The translations under genes were made by a program, and so were the position numbers. This document shows positions 52,135 through 60,460 of a stretch of 64,000 bases of DNA, one piece after another (the first letter of the stretch is position 1; every line of letters begins with the position of its first letter). The stretch is from JAAYYM01 sp964638005. GTDB lineage: Bacteria; Bacillota; Clostridia; Lachnospirales; Lachnospiraceae. A model generated the notes under the pieces. That model ran no database searches. It saw only the letters and a program-made list of their open reading frames with translations, and was not told where the DNA came from. Location: assembly GCA_964638005.1 (NCBI GenBank), contig CAZWXS010000006.1, positions 1 through 64,000 on the forward strand, written 5' to 3'.

Positions 52135-52912
52135 CTTCCTCATGTGTCTCTGTCTTCAAGATTGGAAGAAGATACATGGAAATAACGACAATCGCAATGC
52201 TCAGAATACAGATCACAGCGCCGGTCGCAATCGGCAGATCCGGATCCAGATTCGCATTCATCCATAGCCCTACTGCATTCAGTACCACATGCATGATGAT
52301 TGACACCCATAAAGATTTTAATCTGAGAACCGCATATCCAAATACAAATCCCATGACAAATGCATAAATTCCCTGCACCAGATTCATATGATAGAAGCCA
52401 AACAGAACCGCCTGTATTAAATTTGCAACAAGACCCGGAAGTGCTTTCCCTGCAAATTTCATTGTCAGACCTCTAAAGATACATTCCTCTCCGATCGGTG
52501 TAAGAACGACCACATACAGAACTGAAAGCGGTGTGATCACAAACATGCTTCCCATCATCGCCTGGTATTGTTCAACAGCACCCTTAAATAGCGGTAAAAT
52601 AATGGTCAAAAGAAAGCTGATCGCTACCTGTCCGCAGATTGCAATTGCAAGTAATAACAGTACATGATTCAATGCCAGCGATCTCTTAAGCGGAACTTCA
52701 CGTGTTTTCCCAAAATATCTTAGATACCACAATTCAAATATCAATATATAGGCACACCCGACTGCCACTCGAAATAACATCGTATATGTCGTCTCATCTA
52801 CAACACGATTTGAAATCTGAAGTGTATTGAATAGATAGACGACCGCATATTGTATCAAAAAACTAATTAAAAATGGGAGTGGTATCAGACAAAGATACTC
52901 ACGTTTTCTCAT
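52130..52912 (-). CDS. CPBP-family intramembrane metalloprotease
   Basis: A 260-residue membrane protein with about seven to eight segments. The CPBP (Abi/CAAX-like) signature is complete: EECIFRG (EExxxR), FGFYHMN (FxxxH) and HVVLN (HxxxN). Such proteases are linked to peptide maturation, immunity or envelope control. Its ATG overlaps the stop of the SGNH-like gene (ATGA), so it is translated with the acylation genes. It faces the ATP-grasp pair tail to tail. Confidence 0.88.
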   Translation of the reverse strand: MRKREYLCLIPLPFLISFLIQYAVVYLFNTLQISNRVVDETTYTMLFRVAVGCAYILIFELWYLRYFGKTREVPLKRSLALNHVLLLLAIAICGQVAISFLLTIILPLFKGAVEQYQAMMGSMFVITPLSVLYVVVLTPIGEECIFRGLTMKFAGKALPGLVANLIQAVLFGFYHMNLVQGIYAFVMGFVFGYAVLRLKSLWVSIIMHVVLNAVGLWMNANLDPDLPIATGAVICILSIAIVVISMYLLPILKTETHEEG

Positions 52913-53967
52913 TCCGATTCCTCCTCCTGATAGGGAATGATGTCATTTTCTATCGCTTGATCATGCAAAAACTGTATGAATTCTTCTCTGTTTTCTTCTG
53001 TAACATGAACTCCAAAGCCTTGATCTTTGACCGGCTTGTCAATGTTATCCTCATAAATAGCACCAATCATCCAGATTCCGACCTGTGGAGTGAAGTGACT
53101 CGTCTCATAATAACAGCCATTGGTCGTTGTGACAGAGCTGATACTGCTGAAATTATAGAAGTCTGTAATCTTCGACAGTTCTTCCAGGAAGTCCAGATAT
53201 CCGTTTTCAACTGCCTTTTCATAGGTCAGATAATATAAGGGGTTCGTTACAATCTTCAGATTGATATTATTTTCTTTACATAGATTGATGAGTTCCTGCA
53301 TATCTGCTATAGCCTCTTCTGTCCTAAGGCTGTAGTAATCTGCCCAATATCCAACCGCAGGTGCACCATCCATTGTTCCATCAAATTCAGGAGCGATGTT
53401 CAGATTCTCTGTTCCGGTAGTCCGAAAACGTTCTGTATAATCCAGGTCTGTATTCTGATGATTGAGAATAACATCCATGGACTCAAAGGTTGTTAACAGG
53501 TCGCAATAACGAAGATAGAAACTGATCTGAGAAAACAGGTCATCTTCCGGATACGGAACTCGGTAAAGGACGTTTTCATGCGTTGCAGGATCTACAAAGC
53601 AGGAAATGTCGTCTACCATGACGATGACGTTCTTAGGGGTGAAACCATTTTTGATCAAAATCTTCAATGTCCGTACGTGTTCTGCAGGGAGGGCTTCTGA
53701 ACTCGCCATGTCGTAGTATGTTCCGTCTGGAAGCATGTCTACGTGAAAGAAACCGGCTCTGGAAGAACCGAATACCAGGGAATCAAATTTGTCCTGGTTA
53801 TTGAGGATGTATTTGGTCTTGATGAAGTTTTTATTGGGTTCTACGCCGTTGCTGCGTGGATTGGCATAGTGAAATACGTTGTAGGGGTCTACAGCGATTG
53901 TAATTGGGAGGAATATAACTGCTAGAACTAATATAAAGGCTGCGATTTTGATTAAAAAACGTTTCAT
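52909..53967 (-). CDS. SGNH/DltD-AlgJ-like membrane-anchored protein
   Basis: A 352-residue protein with an N-terminal membrane anchor (IAAFILVLAVIFLPITIAV) and an extracellular domain. VFGSSRAGFFHV resembles the GxS nucleophile block, and TSHFTPQVG the late His block, of the SGNH-like partners of MBOAT O-acyltransferases (DltD, AlgJ/AlgX). The usual Asp before the His is not evident. It follows the MBOAT gene, as expected for a two-part system that acylates an extracellular polymer. I chose the ATG at 53967 with AGAAAGGA over the frame from 54039. Confidence 0.7.
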   Translation of the reverse strand: MKRFLIKIAAFILVLAVIFLPITIAVDPYNVFHYANPRSNGVEPNKNFIKTKYILNNQDKFDSLVFGSSRAGFFHVDMLPDGTYYDMASSEALPAEHVRTLKILIKNGFTPKNVIVMVDDISCFVDPATHENVLYRVPYPEDDLFSQISFYLRYCDLLTTFESMDVILNHQNTDLDYTERFRTTGTENLNIAPEFDGTMDGAPAVGYWADYYSLRTEEAIADMQELINLCKENNINLKIVTNPLYYLTYEKAVENGYLDFLEELSKITDFYNFSSISSVTTTNGCYYETSHFTPQVGIWMIGAIYEDNIDKPVKDQGFGVHVTEENREEFIQFLHDQAIENDIIPYQEEESE

Positions 53968-53990
53968 GAGATCCTTTCTGGGGTAGAGCG

Positions 53991-54080
53991 TTGACGAAGG
54001 GACGCCCTGCAATAGAACAATTCCTCTCCTGCCCACCACCCCAACGCCGCCCTACTCGAGGAACAGTTCTATCACAGGGC
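53991..54080. repeat. Large intergenic inverted repeat, possible dispersed element
   Basis: Arms 54004-54026 and 54058-54080 match at 19 of 23 positions (GCCCTG...TTCCTC / GAGGAA...CAGGGC) with a 31-nt loop. The flank TTGACGAAGGGACG and internal CCCAACGC resemble the element at 30482-30530. It lies between the MBOAT and SGNH genes. Confidence 0.65.
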
Positions 54081-54119
54081 TGCGTGTCTATGTGTTAGTA
54101 ATGTCTATATTTATTTTAA

Positions 54120-55568
54120 CTAGAATTTGAAATATATGAATTCTTGCTTGATTCCGTTGTGAAGGCTCAAAATAATAATTAATACGGTTACGGCTATGTA
54201 GATTAGCCAGCGGAGGGGGAGTTTTAGTTTACTCATCTCGCTTAATAAGTCTTTCTTTAGGCTGAAGTAGTCGTAGAGCATGAGAACTACAATGGCCAAG
54301 AGGGTCTTGGCTACGGAGAGGTAGCTCATGCTGGTGTCGATTAGGGCCTGCTGCCAGTTGTAGCCCTGGAACAGGTGAGTGGTTATATAAATTGCGTCTG
54401 TTATTGAATTTGCACGAAAGAACATCCACGCGTAGGCTACGAGGCAGAATGTTAGGAGTGTCTGCAGGGTGTGGACGGTCTTTGGATGTTTGGCAGGTGT
54501 TTGGGGGTGGTGCTTTTTCCAGGCGGACTTGATGGTGTTTTCGATGATCTGATAGAGTCCGTGGATGCCGCCCCAGAGGACGAATGTCCAGTTGGCGCCA
54601 TGCCAGAGTCCGCTCGTTAGGAATGTTAAAAGTAAATTTAAGTTTTTTCTAGGTTTGGAAACACGGTTTCCGCCTAAGGGAATGTATACATAGTCTCTGA
54701 ACCAAGTGGAGAGGGATATGTGCCATCTCTGCCAGAACTCTTTGACTGAGGATGCGTAGTAAGGTTGTTTGAAGTTGTCCATCAGGCGGATGCCGAGGAG
54801 TCTGGCAACACCGATGGCAATGTCGGAATATCCGGAAAAATCGCAGTAGATCTGGAAGGTGAACAAAATGATGGCGATGATAAATGCAAGGCCTGAAGTT
54901 CCTTCTGTGTGATTAAATACTGCGTCTACATATTTGGACATGGAATCTGCGAAGATCATTTTCTTAAGAAAACCGAGCAGAATCAAGCGTAAGCCATAGA
55001 CTGCATCATCATAGATGAATTTCTTCTCTTCTTTAAATTGTGGCAGCATGTTGGCGGCACGTTCAATCGGGCCTGACAGGATGTTCGGGAAGAAAGATAC
55101 AAATAAAGCATAATGTCCAAAGTGATGTTCTGCTTTGATCTTACCGGTATAGACATCTGCTATGTATCCGACCATCTGGAAGGTGTAGAACGAAATACCA
55201 ATTGGCATGACTAGGTTCAATGTTGTCTTCTGTACCGGGATTGCAAAGAGCTGCAACACCTTGAATACTGAGGTCAGAGCGAAGTCAGTATATTTGAATA
55301 CCAATAGAAATACAAGGGTTATCAGAACTCCAATAACCAGAATCCCTTTTTTTCTTTTTTTATTTTCTGTTTTTTCTATAAAAAGAGCACTAAAATAAGA
55401 TACTACCGTTGTCAGCAGTATCACGATGATGTACTTAGGGTCCCAACTCATATAGAACCAGCAGTTTGCAGCGAGTAGAGCCATCCATCTGAAACGATGG
55501 GGCAATGCCCAGTATAGTAAGAATACGATAGGCATGAAAAAGGCAAATGCCACAGAATTAAATAACAT
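54120..55568 (-). CDS. MBOAT-family O-acyltransferase (AlgI/DltB-like)
   Basis: A 482-residue multi-pass membrane protein with about eleven segments. Seen: MPIGISFYTFQMVGYIADVY, FFPNILSGPIERA, the conserved RWHISLSTWFRDYVYIPLGG, and the catalytic His in SGLWHGANWTFVLWGGIHG. It passes an acyl group (often acetyl) across the membrane to a surface glycan or teichoic acid, with an SGNH partner downstream. The 5' end overlaps the end of the Rrf2 gene by 11 nt. Confidence 0.93.
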   Translation of the reverse strand: MLFNSVAFAFFMPIVFLLYWALPHRFRWMALLAANCWFYMSWDPKYIIVILLTTVVSYFSALFIEKTENKKRKKGILVIGVLITLVFLLVFKYTDFALTSVFKVLQLFAIPVQKTTLNLVMPIGISFYTFQMVGYIADVYTGKIKAEHHFGHYALFVSFFPNILSGPIERAANMLPQFKEEKKFIYDDAVYGLRLILLGFLKKMIFADSMSKYVDAVFNHTEGTSGLAFIIAIILFTFQIYCDFSGYSDIAIGVARLLGIRLMDNFKQPYYASSVKEFWQRWHISLSTWFRDYVYIPLGGNRVSKPRKNLNLLLTFLTSGLWHGANWTFVLWGGIHGLYQIIENTIKSAWKKHHPQTPAKHPKTVHTLQTLLTFCLVAYAWMFFRANSITDAIYITTHLFQGYNWQQALIDTSMSYLSVAKTLLAIVVLMLYDYFSLKKDLLSEMSKLKLPLRWLIYIAVTVLIIILSLHNGIKQEFIYFKF

Positions 55569-55995
55569 ATTGGCTTCCTAACCTCTCCTGTTGTTTCTCT
55601 AACAAATCAGCGATCGTCACATGATCTACAACATTGTTGATTGCATCCTGTAGTTGTTTCCATACAGTCAGCGTCTCACATGTGTCGCAGCGTTCGCATT
55701 CATTTTCTTCTGTTGCAAGGCACGCAACTGGTGCCAGATCTCCCTCGGTCAGTCTCAGTATCATTCCAACTGTATATTCGGAAGGATCCTTTGCCAGGCG
55801 ATATCCGCCCTGTGCGCCTCTTACACTGCGTACGTAACCGGCTTTGTTCAGGATTGCAATGATCTGTTCCAGATATTTTTCAGAGATTTCCTGTCTCTCG
55901 GCAATATTCTTGACTTTGATATATTCCCCTGTATTGTGTACGGCAAGATCCAGCATCACACGAACTGCATATCTTCCCTTTGTGGAAATCTTCAT
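55558..55995 (-). CDS. Rrf2-family transcriptional regulator (CymR/IscR-like)
   Basis: A 145-residue regulator. Winged helix: STKGRYAVRVMLDLAVH, ISEKYLEQIIAILNKAGYVRSVRGAQGGYRL. Three Cys in CERCDTC plus an earlier CLAT Cys resemble the cluster region of IscR-type members. The neighbouring metNIQ and cysK genes make sulfur control (CymR-like) likely, but the Cys set would also fit an Fe-S sensor. It has its own consensus promoter and a structured leader. Its stop lies inside the MBOAT gene. Confidence 0.88.
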   Translation of the reverse strand: MKISTKGRYAVRVMLDLAVHNTGEYIKVKNIAERQEISEKYLEQIIAILNKAGYVRSVRGAQGGYRLAKDPSEYTVGMILRLTEGDLAPVACLATEENECERCDTCETLTVWKQLQDAINNVVDHVTIADLLEKQQERLGSQYVI

Positions 55996-56030
55996 AAAAT
56001 CACCTCTTCGATGCAGTGCATTTTATAGTT

Positions 56031-56091
56031 AAATGTACCGGCGAAATCAAATGTCTGCTTCGCAGTCGTTCTGATTTTTACCGGCACATTT
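56031..56091 (-). promoter_or_regulatory. Structured 5' leader of the Rrf2 gene
   Basis: On the minus strand AAATGTGCCGG (left arm) pairs with CCGGTACATTT (right arm) at 10 of 11 positions. An inner CTGCGAAGCAG hairpin lies between them. The folded leader lies between the promoter and the ribosome site. It matches no riboswitch class I know. Confidence 0.6.
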
Positions 56092-56120
56092 AGTGTAGCG
56101 TATCATTCCTACTATGTCAA
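56092..56120 (-). promoter_or_regulatory. Promoter of the Rrf2 gene
   Basis: -35 TTGACA (56115-56120), 17-bp spacer, -10 TACACT (56092-56097), minus strand. Confidence 0.75.
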
Positions 56121-56144
56121 TAGGAGATGGTGTAGTTCGATGGT

Positions 56145-56960
56145 CTAGAAAATTGGAACAACTGCTCCGTCAAAGGTTGCATTGATGTAGTCTTTGACTT
56201 CATCAGACTGTAATGCTTTTACCAATGCCTGAATGCCTTCTACATTTTCATTTCCTTCTTTTACAACCAGAATATTTGCATAAGTCTGAGCAGCTGTTGA
56301 TTCGCTGGACTCTGCTGCAATAGCATCTTTTCCAACGCTTAAGCCTGCTTCCATTGCATAGTTACCATTGAGGACTACAAAGTCAACTTCATTAATGACT
56401 CTGGATACCTGTGCTGCTTCCAGTTCAATGATTTCAAGATTCTTCGGGTTGGATGTGATATCCTTTACCGTTGCTGTCAGACCTGCATTTTCATCGACCG
56501 TGATCAGTCCGTTATCAGCAAGCAGTAATAATGCTCTGGCTTCATTGGTTGTATCATTTGGTACAGCAATCTTTGCGCCGTCCTGAATGGTCGCAAGATC
56601 CGAAGAAGTTCCCGGATAGATTCCAAATGGCTCATAATGGATCTTTGCCACTGTGTTCAGCTTTGTACCTCTTTCTACATTAAAGTCATCCAGATAAGGC
56701 TGATGCTGAAAATAGTTCGCATCAAAATCGCCGCTGTCTACAACCATATTGGGCTGTACATAATCGTCAAATACCGTTACCTCCAGCGTCCATCCTTCTG
56801 CTGCCAATGTCTCCTGTACCTGTTCCAAGATCTCTGCATGTGGTGTTGCTGATGCTGCTACCTTGATCACATTTCCTTCACATGGCTTTCTTTCCCCACA
56901 TCCCGTCAGTGTTCCGACTGCCAGAATCAGGGCTGTTGCTGTCAATAATAATTTTCTCAT
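56145..56960 (-). CDS. metQ: Methionine ABC transporter substrate-binding lipoprotein
   Basis: A 271-residue NlpA/MetQ lipoprotein: signal TALILAVGTLTGC with lipidated Cys, then VAASATPHAEILEQV, FDANYFQHQPYLDDF, KIAVPNDTTNEARAL and NGNYAMEAGL. It captures methionine outside the membrane for MetNI. Third gene of metN-metI-metQ, 14 nt after metI, ribosome site GGAGGAA. Confidence 0.93.
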   Translation of the reverse strand: MRKLLLTATALILAVGTLTGCGERKPCEGNVIKVAASATPHAEILEQVQETLAAEGWTLEVTVFDDYVQPNMVVDSGDFDANYFQHQPYLDDFNVERGTKLNTVAKIHYEPFGIYPGTSSDLATIQDGAKIAVPNDTTNEARALLLLADNGLITVDENAGLTATVKDITSNPKNLEIIELEAAQVSRVINEVDFVVLNGNYAMEAGLSVGKDAIAAESSESTAAQTYANILVVKEGNENVEGIQALVKALQSDEVKDYINATFDGAVVPIF

Positions 56961-56974
56961 CTTGTTTTCCTCCT

Positions 56975-57637
56975 CTATAAGATACGCTTATCTGTCTTTT
57001 TGGAAATGCGCATTCCTATCATTTGTAATATCTGTACCAGTACCACCAGCAGCACAACTGTCACAAGCATGATATCCGTCTGATACCTGTGATAACCATA
57101 ACGGATTGCGATATCACCCAATCCGCCGCCACCGACTACACCGGCCATGGCACTATAACCCAAAATCGTACCGATGGCAATCGTACTTCCGACAATCAGG
57201 GAATTCTTCGCCTCTGCCAGTAACACCTTCCACACGATCGTCCATGTGGAAGCGCCCATGCTCTGGGCTGCTTCTATTACTCCCGGATCAACCTCCAGAA
57301 GCGAGGACTCTACCATACGTGCAATAAACGGTGCCGCTGCAATCGTCAACGGAACAATGGTAGCCGTCGAGCCATAACTCTTGCCGACAATAGCAATTGT
57401 CAACGGAATGACCGTGATCAATAAGATTAAAAACGGAACCGATCGGACGATGTTGACAACAAAGTCAAGCACTCTATTCACTACCATATTGGGGCGTAAG
57501 CCATCTTTCTTGGTCAGTACCAGGATAATTCCCATGGGCAGTCCTAATACATATGCCATCAGTGTTGAGGTGACTGTCATATACAGAGTCGCTCCAACGC
57601 CTTCCAGTAACATCATAATCGTCGCACTATCCCACAT
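56975..57637 (-). CDS. metI: Methionine ABC transporter permease
   Basis: A 220-residue permease with five membrane segments and the conserved EAAQSMGASTWTIVWKVLL loop that contacts the ATPase. The start overlaps the end of metN by 11 nt. Length and order are typical of MetI. Confidence 0.95.
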   Translation of the reverse strand: MWDSATIMMLLEGVGATLYMTVTSTLMAYVLGLPMGIILVLTKKDGLRPNMVVNRVLDFVVNIVRSVPFLILLITVIPLTIAIVGKSYGSTATIVPLTIAAAPFIARMVESSLLEVDPGVIEAAQSMGASTWTIVWKVLLAEAKNSLIVGSTIAIGTILGYSAMAGVVGGGGLGDIAIRYGYHRYQTDIMLVTVVLLVVLVQILQMIGMRISKKTDKRIL

Positions 57638-58637
57638 AGTCTTTCAGCTCCTCTACACTTAATTTTCTTTCCTGTAAAAATGCGATCATGCGATCCGCAA
57701 TCACTTCATTCTCAGGTAACTGCAGAATCATCTGTCCATGTGCGATTCCACCGATGTCCTTCGTGTCTGCAAGTAAGATATTGACCGGCGCCTTACACTC
57801 CAACACCATATTGGCTATGACCGGTTCAAAAGAAGAGTTCTCCTGAAATACGATCCGGATGCATCTCTTTCCCTCCATGACAGAAAACCTGTGCTCGGAT
57901 TGATAAAACAGCTTCTTAGCTGCCTGACTCTGAGGTCTGTTAAAGACATCTTCCACCGTTCCTGCTTCTGCGAGATTTCCGTCATCAATGATCGCCACAT
58001 GCGAGCATATTTCCTCAACGACTTTCATTTCATGCGTAATGATGACAATGGTAATTCCGTATTCCCGGTTGATCTCCTGTAACAGCTTTAAAATGGATTT
58101 TGTGGTCTGCGGATCCAGTGCACTTGTTGCTTCATCACACAACAATACCTTCGGCTGTGTCGCAAGCGCTCTTGCGATTGCAACCCTCTGCTTCTGTCCG
58201 CCGGACAGCTGTGTCGGATAAGCCTTTTCCTTCTCTGTCAATCCCACTGTTTCTAATAACTGCCTTGCTTTTTCTCTGGCATCCTTTTTCTTCATACCGG
58301 CAATCTCAAGCGGAAAACATATATTATCAATGACATTTCTCTGCATCAGCAGATTGAAATGCTGGAAGATCATCGCAACTTCCTGACGTAACCGGCGCAG
58401 TTCGGCATCACTCAATGCCGACAGATCCTTTCCATCAATCACGACAGTTCCTTTTGTAGGCCGCTCCAGAAAGTTCAGACAACGTACAAGCGTACTCTTT
58501 CCTGCACCGCTCATACCAATGATGCCATAGATGTCTCCCTTTTCAATCGTCAGGTTGATGCCTTTCAATGCCTCAACCGTATTCTCTTTTCCCACAAAAG
58601 ACTTTTCCAGACCCTTGATCTCTATCATTGTTTCCAT
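57627..58637 (-). CDS. metN: Methionine ABC transporter ATP-binding protein
   Basis: A 336-residue ATPase with Walker A GMSGAGKS, Q-loop IFQHFNLLMQRNV, signature LSGGQKQR and Walker B VLLCDEATSALDP. The C-terminal NIL domain (about 260-336) is the methionine-sensing part that inhibits transport when methionine is plentiful. No SAM or S-box riboswitch is visible in the 124-bp upstream gap. Ribosome site weak (AAGGCGGG). Confidence 0.95.
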   Translation of the reverse strand: METMIEIKGLEKSFVGKENTVEALKGINLTIEKGDIYGIIGMSGAGKSTLVRCLNFLERPTKGTVVIDGKDLSALSDAELRRLRQEVAMIFQHFNLLMQRNVIDNICFPLEIAGMKKKDAREKARQLLETVGLTEKEKAYPTQLSGGQKQRVAIARALATQPKVLLCDEATSALDPQTTKSILKLLQEINREYGITIVIITHEMKVVEEICSHVAIIDDGNLAEAGTVEDVFNRPQSQAAKKLFYQSEHRFSVMEGKRCIRIVFQENSSFEPVIANMVLECKAPVNILLADTKDIGGIAHGQMILQLPENEVIADRMIAFLQERKLSVEELKDYVG

Positions 58638-58761
58638 CTACTTGATCCCGCCTTATCTGATACATTATTATATCGAATGAAACTACAATTGTATAATACA
58701 GCATTTCTATCACCATTCATAGTCATAGGCTATACAACACATTGTCAATATAACATACCCG

Positions 58762-59697
58762 TCAGTCCTCTGTAAACATCGGTGTAGATAAATAGCGATC
58801 TCCTGTATCAGGCAGCAGTGCCACAATTAGTTTCCCTTGATTCTCGGGACGCTTTGCCAGCTCTTTGGCTGCCCATACGGCTGCACCGGATGAAATGCCT
58901 ACCAAGATTCCTTCCGTTACGGCAATTTCCTTACCTGTTGCAAATGCATCTTCATTTTCCACCGCAATCACTTCGTCATATACCTTAACATCCAGCGTCT
59001 CCGGAACAAATCCGGCACCGATGCCCTGTATCTTATGGGGGCCTGCAGTTCCCTTGGACAATACCGGAGAACCGGCAGGTTCTACAGCAACCACTTTGAT
59101 ATTTGGATCCTGAGATTTCAGATACTGTCCGACACCTGTGATCGTACCGCCTGTACCAACACCTGCTACGAAAATATCCACTTTACCGTCTGTGTCATTC
59201 CATATTTCGGGGCCGGTTGTCTTCGTGTGTGCGATTGGATTCGCCTGATTGGTAAACTGTCCGAGGATAATGGAATTCGGAGTCTCCTTCTGCAGTTCTT
59301 CGGCCTTTGCAATTGCACCCTTCATTCCTTTAGAACCATCTGTCAGTACTACCTTGGCACCATATGCCTTCAGGAGATTTCTTCTCTCTACACTCATTGT
59401 CTCAGGCATTGTCATAATTGCATGATATCCCTTGGCTGCTGCTACAGAAGCGATTCCGATTCCGGTATTTCCTGATGTCGGCTCGATAATCGTAGCTCCC
59501 GGCTTCAATAATCCTCTTTTCTCAGCATCCTCTATCATTGCAAGCCCTATACGGTCTTTGACAGAGCCTGCCGGATTAAAATACTCAAGCTTAGCTGCTA
59601 TAACTGCCTGCAGTTCATTCTTTGCTTCATAATTGGTCAACTCCAGCAACGGAGTCCCTCCTATTAAATCTGTGGCTGATTTTTTTATTTTACTCAT
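58762..59697 (-). CDS. cysK: Cysteine synthase A
   Basis: A 311-residue O-acetylserine sulfhydrylase. PLP lysine in NPAGSVKDR (about 47), substrate loop EPTSGNTGIGIA, GVGTGGTITGVG phosphate loop, and GISSGAAVWAA near the C-terminus. It makes cysteine from O-acetylserine and sulfide. I chose the ATG at 59697 with AAAGGAGG; the longer frame would run into the promoter. Promoter and a candidate operator lie directly upstream. Confidence 0.95.
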   Translation of the reverse strand: MSKIKKSATDLIGGTPLLELTNYEAKNELQAVIAAKLEYFNPAGSVKDRIGLAMIEDAEKRGLLKPGATIIEPTSGNTGIGIASVAAAKGYHAIMTMPETMSVERRNLLKAYGAKVVLTDGSKGMKGAIAKAEELQKETPNSIILGQFTNQANPIAHTKTTGPEIWNDTDGKVDIFVAGVGTGGTITGVGQYLKSQDPNIKVVAVEPAGSPVLSKGTAGPHKIQGIGAGFVPETLDVKVYDEVIAVENEDAFATGKEIAVTEGILVGISSGAAVWAAKELAKRPENQGKLIVALLPDTGDRYLSTPMFTED

Positions 59698-59725
59698 TTT
59701 TGTTTCCTCCTTTGTTTTTCTATTT

Positions 59726-59742
59726 CCTAGTATGTCGCTAGG
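59726..59742. promoter_or_regulatory. Candidate Rrf2/CymR operator before cysK
   Basis: CCTAG-N7-CTAGG (17 bp) lies about 16 bp downstream of the cysK -10, over the early transcript. Its AT-rich dyad form would suit an Rrf2 regulator such as the one at 55558. Assignment is inference. Confidence 0.4.
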
Positions 59743-59757
59743 TTTATTATGAATTGA

Positions 59758-59786
59758 ATTATATAGTACTTTATTTCGTATGTCAA
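59758..59786 (-). promoter_or_regulatory. Consensus promoter of cysK
   Basis: -35 TTGACA (59781-59786), 17 bp, -10 TATAAT (59758-59763), both perfect, minus strand. Confidence 0.85.
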
Positions 59787-59945
59787 TCACAAATTTTTAT
59801 TTTTTCTTTCTTTTCATTTCTTTATCAAAATTTCATAATGATTTCCCGAAATTTGCTTGACGTAAGTCCCCGGGCAAGTCAAAATGAAATAGTATCCCGA
59901 AGCATCATACATGCTCTATTTCATCGGACTGCAACAGGAGGCCTC

Positions 59946-60413
59946 ATGATATATGCAGGAATTGCGCTTGCAATCTTAATCGTCGATCTCGGTATCAAAT
60001 ACCATATTGAACGACACAGAAAGATGCAGCAAGAGAACAACATTCTGAAAGATATCATCATCATTAGGAAACATCATAATAAAGGCATCGCACTGAACAC
60101 ACTGGATCAACATACAAGGATTGTCAAAGGAATGTCTGTCGGCATGACGATCCTCATTGCAATTACGACACTCTGCACTTGCTTTGGCAGACGCAACAAA
60201 GAAAGCTCTATCGGACGTAAAACAGGTTTGGCTTTTGTTCTTGGCGGTGCACTCAGCAATACCTATGATCGCATTGTTCGCGGATACGTGGTAGATTATT
60301 TCAGTTTCAATGTAAAGTGGAAAAAGCTTCGCAATGTCATCTTTAATATCGCCGATCTCTTTATTTTTATCGGTGCCATACTCATGAGCTTCTGTGGAAA
60401 CAAACATTCGTAA
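59946..60413 (+). CDS. lspA: Signal peptidase II-like lipoprotein peptidase
   Basis: A 155-residue membrane protein with four hydrophobic segments. The two catalytic Asp blocks of LspA are present: GGALSNTYDRIVRG (NxxDR) and FNIADLFIFIG. An Asn-Lys-Gly segment (HHNKGIALN) matches the conserved NxGxxF region in weaker form. It trims signal peptides of lipoproteins. Start at 59946 is set by AGGAGG. It is diverged from housekeeping LspA and may be an extra copy; the terminator follows directly. Confidence 0.8.
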   Translation: MIYAGIALAILIVDLGIKYHIERHRKMQQENNILKDIIIIRKHHNKGIALNTLDQHTRIVKGMSVGMTILIAITTLCTCFGRRNKESSIGRKTGLAFVLGGALSNTYDRIVRGYVVDYFSFNVKWKKLRNVIFNIADLFIFIGAILMSFCGNKHS

Positions 60414-60447
60414 AATATCCGGCAGCAAACTGCCGGATATTCTTTTA
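60414..60447 (+). terminator. Rho-independent terminator after lspA
   Basis: AATATCCGGCAG / CTGCCGGATATT followed by CTTTT. Lies between convergent genes. Confidence 0.85.
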
Positions 60448-60460
60448 TGATTCGACCAAA

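Noticed and set aside
58638..58761. SAM (S-box) riboswitch before metN
   Set aside because: The 124-bp gap lacks the S-box conserved core and a terminator; it looks like an ordinary promoter region.
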